The notes beneath the pieces are model-generated. The model saw only the letters and a list, made by a program, of their open reading frames with translations, had not been told where the DNA came from and did no database searches. The position numbers and the translations under genes were made by a program. From assembly GCA_015493425.1 (NCBI GenBank), contig WGDG01000178.1, forward strand, positions 1-5,741: 5,741 bases of DNA, in the 5' to 3' direction. Source of the DNA: Sulfurovum sp. Its GTDB lineage: Bacteria > Campylobacterota > Campylobacteria > Campylobacterales > Sulfurovaceae. Shown here in pieces: positions 1 through 5,741 of this stretch (the stretch's first letter is position 1; every line of letters begins with the position of its first letter).

Positions 1-1
1 G

Positions 2-106
2 ATGGTCTACCAATACAACACAACATCGTTCATGCCGGTTGTTTACAATAAGGAAGACCTGCTAAACCCCTGGTTTATCGTACAGGAACGAAAGGAACAA
101 AAGTGA
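2..106 (+). CDS. C-terminal end of an unidentified protein (5' partial)
   Basis: The frame is open from the left edge of the window to a TGA at 104-106, giving 34 visible residues that start MVYQYNTTSFMP and end VQERKEQK. The tail is charged and polar, with no membrane segment or motif that I can assign to a family. The ATG at position 2 could be internal, so this is best read as the end of a longer gene that begins outside the window. It lies 18 nt upstream of the first GT2 gene on the same strand and in the same frame, which suggests it belongs to the same capsule operon. A capsule sugar-assembly role is only a guess from position. A short non-coding open frame is possible. Confidence 0.5.
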   Translation: MVYQYNTTSFMPVVYNKEDLLNPWFIVQERKEQK

Positions 107-116
107 ACTGCTATTT

Positions 117-120
117 GGAG
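117..120 (+). promoter_or_regulatory. Ribosome binding site for the first GT2 gene
   Basis: GGAG lies 4 nt before the ATG at 125. It supports that start over the in-frame TTG at 116, which overlaps it. The in-frame TGA at 104-106 rules out any longer reading. Confidence 0.6.
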
Positions 121-124
121 AAGT

Positions 125-967
125 ATGGCAACACATAAAAAGGTTGCAGCGGTTGTCACGCTTTACAACCCGGACAGCAGGGTCGTTGAGTATGTTTCAA
201 GTTATGCACCCAATGTAGACAGGCTCTATATTGTCGATAATTCAGAGCGCATACATGACGTACTTTCGCTCCTGACAGAACAACTGCCCCACATAACCCT
301 CCTGCATCAAGGCACCAATATCGGTATGGCAAAAGCGTTGAATACCGCACTGCACAGAGCAAGGAAAGATGGTTACGAATGGCTGATGACATTCGACCAG
401 GACACCTTTTTTGACAACTCCGATATGACCATGTTTCTGTCAACCCTGTTTGCCTCAGACACAACCCGTGCTGCCATAGTCTCCCCGCTTCACAACAAAA
501 AATTCATTCGCCGCAATACAGCTGCTCCGCTCATAGCAGCAGAGAGTGTTATGACCTCTGCCAACGCGGTGCATATTCAAAAGGCACTCTCCGTCGGAGG
601 GTTCAATGAAACACTCTTCATCGATGAAGTCGACCACGATTTCTGTTTTCGCCTTGCACAACACCGCTACAAGATCCTGCTTGACCAAACAATAGCGGTT
701 AACCATACACTTGGCACAAAAAAAAATACCGTCACACTGTATCCCCCTGAACGTCTCTATTACATGCTCAGAAACTATCTCTATCTACGTAAACACTATC
801 GTACTGAACATAAAGATTTTTTTCAAAAAAGAGACCGTTATCTGTTGAAATTTTTTACCAGCCAGCTGCTTTACGGGGAATCTAAAATACAAAACATGAA
901 AATGATGGTTCAGGGTATGATGGACTACAGACACAACATATTTGGGAGAAGAGAAGATGCATTCTGA
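125..967 (+). CDS. GT2-family glycosyltransferase, rhamnosyltransferase-like
   Basis: A 280-residue cytoplasmic glycosyltransferase with a GT-A fold. The N-terminal nucleotide-sugar binding strand is VAAVVTLYNP (residues 7-16), followed by YIVDNS (35-40) and NIGMAKALN (65-73). The metal-binding DxD is in FDQDT (90-94). The acceptor-side acidic motif is FIDEVDHDFCFRL (165-177), and the C-terminal part has ERLYYMLRNYLYL (209-221). This arrangement matches GT2 proteins of the RfbF type, commonly annotated as dTDP-rhamnosyltransferases. The family is secure, but the donor sugar is inferred. The length is normal for the family and no membrane segment is evident. The ATG has a GGAG 4 nt upstream. 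The 3' end overlaps the next GT2 gene by 11 nt, so the two are probably co-translated. It probably adds a sugar to the capsule repeat unit. An A9 run at 718-726 lies within codons 198-201. Confidence 0.9.
   Translation: MATHKKVAAVVTLYNPDSRVVEYVSSYAPNVDRLYIVDNSERIHDVLSLLTEQLPHITLLHQGTNIGMAKALNTALHRARKDGYEWLMTFDQDTFFDNSDMTMFLSTLFASDTTRAAIVSPLHNKKFIRRNTAAPLIAAESVMTSANAVHIQKALSVGGFNETLFIDEVDHDFCFRLAQHRYKILLDQTIAVNHTLGTKKNTVTLYPPERLYYMLRNYLYLRKHYRTEHKDFFQKRDRYLLKFFTSQLLYGESKIQNMKMMVQGMMDYRHNIFGRREDAF
944..948 (+). promoter_or_regulatory. Ribosome binding site deciding the start of the second GT2 gene
   Basis: GGGAG lies inside the end of the preceding gene, 8 nt before the ATG at 957. An in-frame TTG at 942 would give five more residues but overlaps this site, so the ATG at 957 is preferred. 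Confidence 0.7.
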
Positions 968-1925
968 CACCCCTTCCCTCTCCGTACTGCTGGCTTCCTG
1001 CAATGGCGAAAAGTTCATTGCACAGCAGATCCGGTCTATTATGGCGCAAACCTACACCGACTTTCAACTCATCATTTGCGATGACAATTCCCGGGATGCT
1101 ACAGTCAGGATCATTCAAACATTCCAGTCAAAATATCCCAATATCATCCTGCACCGGAATACAACGACACTGGGCTACGTCAAGAACTTCGAAAAACTCA
1201 TCGGCCTTTGCCATACACCCTATATTGCCCTCTGCGACCAGGATGACATCTGGGAGCCTGAAAAACTGGCGCAACAGATGTACCATATGCACCAGACCGA
1301 AACAAAGCAGCCGGCACTGCCCGTACTGATCCATTCAGACCTCTCTGTCCATGATGCAAACGGCAACAGACTGTACCCCTCCTACTTTGCGTACCGGGGG
1401 TATGTTCTCGGCAACCAGAAAGATCTGGGGCACATCCTTGGTCCCTGCGGTGTGATGGGCAATACGGTTCTCTTTAACCGCACCCTCCAAAAACGGATCC
1501 TGCCGTTTCCCCCCATGCTTAAAAACCATGACTACTGGATCGCCCTTGTCTGCGAACTTTTTGGCACACGAGTCACCCTTGACACCCCGCTGGTACAATA
1601 CCGCCTGCACACAGACAATGCAAGCAACACTCTCATTGCCACAACTGCGACACAACACTCCATGCAGTACTATCTGCGCTGTCTTCGTGGTAGCTGCCGG
1701 CTCCCCTATGTGGGCACACAACGCGAAAATGTACTGGAGTATCTGCTCGAACACTACACTGTTGATGACGAAGCAAAGCGTATCATCGAAGCATTCCTGA
1801 AATATCTGCGCCTTCAGGGCAGCAAAAGCGGCCGTATTTATGATATGATGCGGTATTCCTATGTCAAAAAGGGCGTTTTATTCAGAGTGAAAACTGCGCT
1901 CAAGATTCTTCTTAAAAGTACGTGA
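957..1925 (+). CDS. GT2-family glycosyltransferase, RfbG/α-L-rhamnosyltransferase-like
   Basis: Read from the ATG at 957 this is 322 residues. The GT-A domain begins with SVLLASCNGEKF (9-20), then CDDNSRD (41-47) and GYVKNFEKL (73-81). The DxD-type motif is LCDQDDIWEPEKL (92-104). Later come HDYWIAL (191-197) and YRLHTDNAS (215-223). This set is typical of the GT2 subgroup annotated as rhamnosyltransferases in O-antigen and capsule loci. The subgroup is clear, but the sugar specificity is inferred. The C-terminal region (about 230-322) is helical-looking and basic near the end, which may favour peripheral membrane contact. The gene overlaps its upstream neighbour by 11 nt, and its TGA shares one base with the kpsC ATG. 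Having two rhamnosyltransferase-like enzymes in a row suggests consecutive deoxyhexose additions in the capsule chain, or a main-chain and branch pair. Confidence 0.9.
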   Translation: MHSDTPSLSVLLASCNGEKFIAQQIRSIMAQTYTDFQLIICDDNSRDATVRIIQTFQSKYPNIILHRNTTTLGYVKNFEKLIGLCHTPYIALCDQDDIWEPEKLAQQMYHMHQTETKQPALPVLIHSDLSVHDANGNRLYPSYFAYRGYVLGNQKDLGHILGPCGVMGNTVLFNRTLQKRILPFPPMLKNHDYWIALVCELFGTRVTLDTPLVQYRLHTDNASNTLIATTATQHSMQYYLRCLRGSCRLPYVGTQRENVLEYLLEHYTVDDEAKRIIEAFLKYLRLQGSKSGRIYDMMRYSYVKKGVLFRVKTALKILLKST

Positions 1926-1927
1926 TG
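1923..1927 (+). promoter_or_regulatory. TGATG stop-start overlap coupling the second GT2 gene to kpsC
   Basis: The TGA of the upstream gene (1923-1925) shares its last base with the kpsC ATG (1925-1927). No Shine-Dalgarno-like purine stretch stands at a useful distance upstream (about 1905-1920), so kpsC translation probably depends on ribosomes finishing the glycosyltransferase. The GTG at 1922 could serve as an alternative start in the same coupled arrangement. Confidence 0.6.
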
Positions 1928-3949
1928 AAAACAAATTACTATCTGCTCAATCTTCTTTCCCTTCTCAAGGGCGAAAAACAGTTTCAAGGGTGGGGGAGAA
2001 AACGTTCCGGCCGCTTTGCCCTGTGGTGTCATCGCCACTTTGGCGGCACACTTACACTTAAAGAAGACGGGTTTATACGCTCTATTGGTCTTGGCACCGC
2101 CAACGCACCCTCTTTTTCCACCGTCAGCGACACCGTGGGCATCTACTACGATGCCACATCCCCTTCTACTCTGGAAAACCTGCTGAAGCAGTATGATTTT
2201 CAGGCAGACACTTCCCTGATGAGACGGGCGGCATACGCCATTGACCTCATCAGAGAACACCATATCTCAAAATACAACCATGCCCCGGATGCGGACAGGC
2301 AATTTGAGAACAGGTACAACCTCGACCAAAACGGACAGACCAACATACTCATTGTGGCCCAAACCGCAGAGGATGCCTCACTCAAATATGGCATGGCAGA
2401 CACTTTTAGCACACGGCAGATGATCGATGATGCACAACGGGAGTACCCTAAAGCAAATATCTACGTGAAAATCCATCCCGATGTACTCTCCGGCAAAAAA
2501 AAGTCAGACATCGCTTATGCGGACATTCCAAAAGCATGTACCATCATCGACCAGAATGTAAACCCCATCGGTTTGCTGAAATATTTCGATGCAGTATATA
2601 CCAAAACATCCGGCATGGGTATGGAGGCGCTTCTGCTTGGCAAAAGAGTCGTGTGTTACGGCATGCCCTTTTATGCAGGCTGGGGACTGACCACAGACAA
2701 ACTGACCGTTCACAGACGCAACCGTATGCTCACCATAGAAGAGCTGTTCGCTGCTGCCTATATTCTCTACCCGGAGTACCACAACCCCTATACCGGTGAA
2801 CCTTCGGACATCATTGATACCATCGAAACCATTGTCAAGTACAGAAATCTCTACCGCCAAAATGACGGCTCACTCTACTTTTTCGGCTTTTCCGGCTGGA
2901 AACGGCAATATATCGCTTCCTTCTTCCCCTCGCTTCAGGGTAACCGCATCTTCTTTTGCAGCACTCTTGAAGATGCCCTTTCAAAAGGTCTGAAGCCGGA
3001 TGCAAAACTCTACATTTGGGGGAAAAAACATTTTCCCGATGTCGAAGCCTATGCACACAAACACCACATACCCCTTGTCAGGGTTGAAGACGGGTTTGTA
3101 CGGTCTGTCTCTCTGGGCTCTGATCTGACCAAACCCTACTCACTCGTGGCCGACAGCAGAGGTATCTATTTTGACCCCTCCGGAGAGAGTGACCTCGAAC
3201 ACATACTGAATACCTGTACCTTCAGCGACACCACTATCAGACGGGCACAAAACCTGCAACACCTTCTTACGGAAAAACGTATTTCAAAATACAACAGCCA
3301 TCCGGACAAAAAGGTTCACCTTGAAGGACGCCGACCGTCTCAGACCGTTGTGCTTGTCCCCGGACAGGTCGAAGATGATGCATCCATCATCTATGGTGCC
3401 GACGGCATGACCAACCTGGCACTGCTCAAAGCCGCAAGAGAGAACGCACCCGATGCATTTATTGTCTACAAACCCCATCCGGATGTACTTGCCGGCAACA
3501 GAAAAGGACATATAGAGAACCAAACTGCTCTCCGCTACTGCAATACCGTCATTACCGATGCCAGCCTCGATTCGGTACTCGATGTATGTGACGAAGTCCA
3601 TACCATGACTTCACTTGTGGGCTTTGAAGCCCTCATACGCCACAAGAAGGTGTACACCTACGGGCTTCCCTTCTATGCCGGCTGGGGACTGACCACCGAT
3701 GCTAAACACTGCACCCGGCGTACACGTTCCCTCACCCTCGATGAACTGGTTGCCGCAACCCTTATCTATTATCCGCGCTATATCGACCCCCATACCGATA
3801 CCCTGTGCGAAATAGAGCTGCTGCTGCATAGTCTCGATAAAGAGAAAAGCCGTTACAATACCGACAGAATCTACCGGTTTGCCACCGACAGCCGGAATGT
3901 AGTGTCAAGAAAACTACAGCTTTTGTGGAGGACAGTTTCGGGTGAATAG
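1925..3949 (+). CDS. kpsC: KpsC, dual-module β-Kdo transferase of capsule linker synthesis
   Basis: A 674-residue protein made of two related halves, as in known KpsC. Module 1 (about 20-305) has GWGRKRSG (22-29), EDGFIRS (47-53), SKYN (115-118), QTAEDAS (146-152), HPD (184-186) and PFYAGWG (248-254). Module 2 (about 315-630) repeats this with EDGFVRS (388-394), SKYN (454-457), GQVEDDAS (480-487), HPD (518-520) and PFYAGWG (582-588). Known KpsC uses CMP-Kdo at the inner membrane face to extend the KpsS-primed lipid with alternating β-linked Kdo residues, one linkage per module. Both halves keep the conserved Asp of the QxxxDxS motif (150 and 485), so both look active. From memory, this Asp matters for catalysis in E. 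coli KpsC. The N-terminus is about 20 residues shorter than my recollection of the E. coli protein, and an in-frame TAA at 1913 blocks any extension. GTG at 1922 is an alternative start one codon earlier. Confidence 0.97.
   Translation: MKTNYYLLNLLSLLKGEKQFQGWGRKRSGRFALWCHRHFGGTLTLKEDGFIRSIGLGTANAPSFSTVSDTVGIYYDATSPSTLENLLKQYDFQADTSLMRRAAYAIDLIREHHISKYNHAPDADRQFENRYNLDQNGQTNILIVAQTAEDASLKYGMADTFSTRQMIDDAQREYPKANIYVKIHPDVLSGKKKSDIAYADIPKACTIIDQNVNPIGLLKYFDAVYTKTSGMGMEALLLGKRVVCYGMPFYAGWGLTTDKLTVHRRNRMLTIEELFAAAYILYPEYHNPYTGEPSDIIDTIETIVKYRNLYRQNDGSLYFFGFSGWKRQYIASFFPSLQGNRIFFCSTLEDALSKGLKPDAKLYIWGKKHFPDVEAYAHKHHIPLVRVEDGFVRSVSLGSDLTKPYSLVADSRGIYFDPSGESDLEHILNTCTFSDTTIRRAQNLQHLLTEKRISKYNSHPDKKVHLEGRRPSQTVVLVPGQVEDDASIIYGADGMTNLALLKAARENAPDAFIVYKPHPDVLAGNRKGHIENQTALRYCNTVITDASLDSVLDVCDEVHTMTSLVGFEALIRHKKVYTYGLPFYAGWGLTTDAKHCTRRTRSLTLDELVAATLIYYPRYIDPHTDTLCEIELLLHSLDKEKSRYNTDRIYRFATDSRNVVSRKLQLLWRTVSGE
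2678..2694 (+). repeat. 17-nt exact direct repeat inside kpsC, copy in module 1
   Basis: This stretch encodes the end of the PFYAGWGLTTD motif of the first KpsC module. It is identical base for base to 3680-3696, which encodes the same motif in the second module. It marks the internal duplication of the gene. The surrounding DNA of the two modules is much more diverged. Confidence 0.8.
3680..3696 (+). repeat. 17-nt exact direct repeat inside kpsC, copy in module 2
   Basis: Second copy of the repeat at 2678-2694, about 1 kb downstream and in the same reading frame, within the PFYAGWGLTTD motif of the second module. Recombination between the copies would delete roughly one module and keep the frame, since the spacing of 1002 nt is a multiple of three. 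Confidence 0.8.
3927..3931 (+). promoter_or_regulatory. Ribosome binding site for kpsS
   Basis: GGAGG lies within the last codons of kpsC, 10 nt before the GTG at 3942. The next in-frame GTG (3951) would be 19 nt away, so this site favours the 3942 start and the 8-nt overlap with kpsC. Confidence 0.7.
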
Positions 3950-5129
3950 CGTGGGTACAGTAAACGGCAAAAACATTCTTTTCCTTCAGGGACCCATGGG
4001 GACGTTCTTTAAAAAAATAGACAGTGCGTTCCGTAAACGCGGTGCAGTAACCTACAAAATAGGGTTCAATATGGGAGACCGTTTTTTTTCCCATGCTGAC
4101 AACTATACTGCATTCAAAGACAAACCGCAGGCGTGGGAAACGTTTATCGATGTATTTCTGACCGAGAACAGCATCGATATGATCTTTCTTTTCGGGGATT
4201 GCCGCTTCTATCAGAAAACCGCCCGCCAGGTTGCCTACCAAAAAAAGATAGATGTCTATGTTTTTGAAGAGGGGTACATCCGCCCCCATTACATCACGCT
4301 GGAAAAGTTTGGTGTCAACGGCTTCAGCCAGCTTCCAAGAGATGCAGACTTCTACAGAAAACTGCCCCACAAAACGGTACCCGAGCCCAAACATGCAAAG
4401 CAGAGTAAAACAAAGATGATCTTCTCTGCCTCACTCTACTATGCATTTTCAAACCTTTTTCATCAGCGTTACCCCCACTATGTCCATCACCGGGATTTTT
4501 CTGCGATCAAAGAGCTTTTTTACGGCATCAGGGGTATGACAAGGAAAGTACTGTATATATACACAGAAAAAAAGTACCATGCCATGATCACCGGAGAGCT
4601 TTCCAAAAAGTACTTTTTTGTTCCGCTTCAAACCCACAACGACTTTCAGGTACTCCAGCACTCCAATTACCGATCGATAGAAAAATTCATCATTGAAGTT
4701 CTTGAGTCTTTCGCACACCATGCACCCAAAGAGACCTACTGCATTTTCAAACACCATCCTGTGGACAGGGGCAGAAAAAATTACAAAACGTTCATCATGG
4801 AGCAGGCTTCCCTGCTCAATATTGCAGAACGCATCATCGTCATACACGATACCCATCTTCCCGACTGTCTCAAACACGCCATTGGTACCGTCACCATCAA
4901 CAGCACAGTCGGCCTAAGCGCCGTCGGCCACCATATCCCCACACTTGTACTGGGCAATGCCATCTACGACATTGAGGGGCTCACAAACAAAGGAGTAAGC
5001 CTGAAAAAGTTTTGGCACCAGCACAAAAAACCCGATGCCGAACTCTACATGAAGTTTAAACAGCACCTCATCGAAACCACACAGCTCAACGGAAGCTTTT
5101 ACGGCCTGATGCCCGAGGCGTTGCGATGA
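3942..5129 (+). CDS. kpsS: KpsS, β-Kdo transferase that starts the capsule lipid linker
   Basis: A 395-residue protein of normal KpsS length. Family-typical segments run from end to end: ILFLQGPMGTFF (12-23), FGDCRFY (84-90), FEEGYIRPHYITLE (108-121), VPLQTHNDFQ (227-236), KHHPVDRG (270-277), NSTVGLSA (320-327) and YDIEGLT (342-348). In characterised group 2 capsule systems KpsS adds the first β-Kdo residue to (lyso)phosphatidylglycerol on the cytoplasmic face of the inner membrane, making the acceptor that KpsC extends. The start is GTG at 3942, backed by a GGAGG 10 nt upstream. The gene overlaps kpsC by 8 nt, so the two are probably made in step. It contains a T8 run (4082-4089) at codons 47-50 and an A7 run (4011-4017), both in frame and intact here. 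It is the last plus-strand gene in the window. Confidence 0.97.
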   Translation: MNSVGTVNGKNILFLQGPMGTFFKKIDSAFRKRGAVTYKIGFNMGDRFFSHADNYTAFKDKPQAWETFIDVFLTENSIDMIFLFGDCRFYQKTARQVAYQKKIDVYVFEEGYIRPHYITLEKFGVNGFSQLPRDADFYRKLPHKTVPEPKHAKQSKTKMIFSASLYYAFSNLFHQRYPHYVHHRDFSAIKELFYGIRGMTRKVLYIYTEKKYHAMITGELSKKYFFVPLQTHNDFQVLQHSNYRSIEKFIIEVLESFAHHAPKETYCIFKHHPVDRGRKNYKTFIMEQASLLNIAERIIVIHDTHLPDCLKHAIGTVTINSTVGLSAVGHHIPTLVLGNAIYDIEGLTNKGVSLKKFWHQHKKPDAELYMKFKQHLIETTQLNGSFYGLMPEALR

Positions 5130-5143
5130 TCTGAAAAGATCAT
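5126..5143. terminator. Perfect 7-bp hairpin across the kpsS/convergent-gene junction, possible weak bidirectional terminator
   Basis: ATGATCT (5126-5132) pairs perfectly with AGATCAT (5137-5143) around a GAAA loop. The hairpin contains the kpsS TGA (5127-5129) in one arm and the convergent gene's stop (5140-5142, TGA on the minus strand) in the other. It sits exactly where two converging transcripts would end. The stem has only two G-C pairs and neither side has a clear T-tract, so it is not a textbook intrinsic terminator. It may be incidental. Confidence 0.3.
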
Positions 5144-5741
5144 TCCCCTTCCAGAAATGCTTTTGCACTACCAACAATGGGCACCAACACATTGTCCGGT
5201 ACAATAACAATCTCTATCTTATCACCTGGCTTAATGGTTGGCTTGTCAAACTTTACCAAAATACCGCATTTATCCGTTTTCAGGCCAAACTTTTCTTTGA
5301 GTTCCGGTCTTGGATGATTGGCAACCGTTGTTGTCAACAGTATGCCATTTTTGTATATTTCAAGTTCCAGCGGTTTTTGTATTTTTCTATCAAACACAAA
5401 GCCGCGTATCAATGTTTCATTCATCATCCCGCTGATGCCATGCAGATCATCCATATCTTCTATGTACCTATAACGCTTAATAATCTCTCCAAGCGGTTTA
5501 TATCCGTGTGCTTCTATTTTTTCCCATAACTCATATGCATAATTATAGAGCTGTATATCTTTGCCGACAAACCGCTCTTGCCACTTTACATCAGCATCTG
5601 CAAGACTTACAGGGCACACTTCACTATTGTCCATAAAAGCGTTCTCAACAGTAATCCCTGTCTCTCTTACAAAAGCATCTACCCCCTCCTCCGTCACAAC
5701 ATAATCAGCCCATTCCAGCTTCTCTTTGGCTACATCTATAC
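5140..5741 (-). CDS. Sulfotransferase-like protein with C-terminal β-rich domain (5' end outside window)
   Basis: The minus-strand frame is open from the right edge to a TGA at 5142-5140, giving 199 visible residues. The GTG at 5697 is an internal valine (reading DYVVTEEG), so the real start lies outside the window. The first part resembles the C-terminal end of sulfotransferase domains: AKEKLEWADYVV (4-15), a short variable stretch, then KDIQLYNYAYELW (60-72), like the D-x-x-LY-x-x-A segment of that family. The catalytic PAPS-binding motifs would lie upstream and cannot be seen. From about residue 107 (NETLIRGFVFD) to the end is a separate, valine- and isoleucine-rich domain that looks like a β-sandwich, similar to those appended to some glycan-modifying enzymes. 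The gene converges on kpsS with 10 nt between stops and has lower GC than kpsC. The family call is tentative; the reading frame is secure. Confidence 0.8.
   Translation of the reverse strand, partial: IDVAKEKLEWADYVVTEEGVDAFVRETGITVENAFMDNSEVCPVSLADADVKWQERFVGKDIQLYNYAYELWEKIEAHGYKPLGEIIKRYRYIEDMDDLHGISGMMNETLIRGFVFDRKIQKPLELEIYKNGILLTTTVANHPRPELKEKFGLKTDKCGILVKFDKPTIKPGDKIEIVIVPDNVLVPIVGSAKAFLEGE

Noticed and set aside
942..959. TTG at 942 as start of the second GT2 gene
   Set aside because: It overlaps the ribosome binding site GGGAG, whereas the ATG at 957 is correctly spaced from it and places the conserved SVLLASCNGE strand near the N-terminus as in the family.
1335..1754. Minus-strand open frame of 139 codons opposite the second GT2 gene
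   Set aside because: The cysteine-rich translation has no recognisable motif and lies opposite a clear glycosyltransferase; treated as a shadow frame.
3020..3037. Perfect hairpin GGGAAAA / TTTTCCC with an AACA loop inside kpsC
   Set aside because: It lies deep inside a well-supported coding frame, encodes ordinary residues between the two modules (WGKKHFPD), and has no following T-tract. It is most simply chance from Gly-Lys-Lys and Phe-Pro codons.
3762..4394. Minus-strand open frame of 210 codons opposite the kpsC/kpsS junction
   Set aside because: It is antisense to two strongly conserved genes, its translation shows no recognisable domain, and its length is explained by the codon use of the opposite strand.
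5695..5697. GTG at 5697 as the true start of the minus-strand gene
   Set aside because: The frame stays open to the window edge with plausible protein sequence (IDVAKEKLEWADYV) leading into it, so the GTG reads as an internal valine and the gene is 5' truncated by the window.

Overview
The window is one end of a group 2-type (ABC-transporter-dependent) capsular polysaccharide locus from a Gram-negative bacterium. The decisive genes are kpsC and kpsS, the β-Kdo transferases that build the poly-Kdo linker joining the capsule chain to a phosphatidylglycerol-type lipid. They are recognisable along their full length. The lineage cannot be fixed from sequence alone. The moderate GC content and A/T-rich homopolymer runs would suit a non-Enterobacterial proteobacterium or a free-living member of the Campylobacterota, but that is a low-confidence guess.

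Layout: positions 1-106 hold the last 34 codons of an unidentified plus-strand gene. Next come two GT2 glycosyltransferases (125-967 and 957-1925), both of the type often annotated as rhamnosyltransferases. Then come kpsC (1925-3949) and kpsS (3942-5129). All five plus-strand genes read as one operon: the gap before the first GT2 is 18 nt, and the later junctions overlap by 11, 1 and 8 nt. Ten nucleotides beyond the kpsS stop is the stop of a convergent minus-strand gene (5140 to beyond the right edge). Its visible part looks like the end of a sulfotransferase-type domain followed by a C-terminal β-rich domain. No gap between genes exceeds 18 nt, and I see no promoter, tRNA, rRNA, CRISPR array or insertion sequence.

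How the genes fit together (known family roles plus inference): KpsS adds the first β-Kdo to the lipid and KpsC extends it into a short β-Kdo oligomer. The two GT2 enzymes would add sugars to the capsule repeat or to its junction with the linker. Export would be by KpsMT/KpsED-type proteins, which are not in the window. If the convergent gene is a sulfotransferase, it could modify the capsule or another glycan.

Nothing here is clearly a new system. The points most worth a second look are the convergent sulfotransferase-like protein with its lower GC, a perfect hairpin that contains both convergent stop codons, A9/A8/T8 runs inside the capsule genes, and a KpsC with a short N-terminus that appears to be translated by stop-start coupling.
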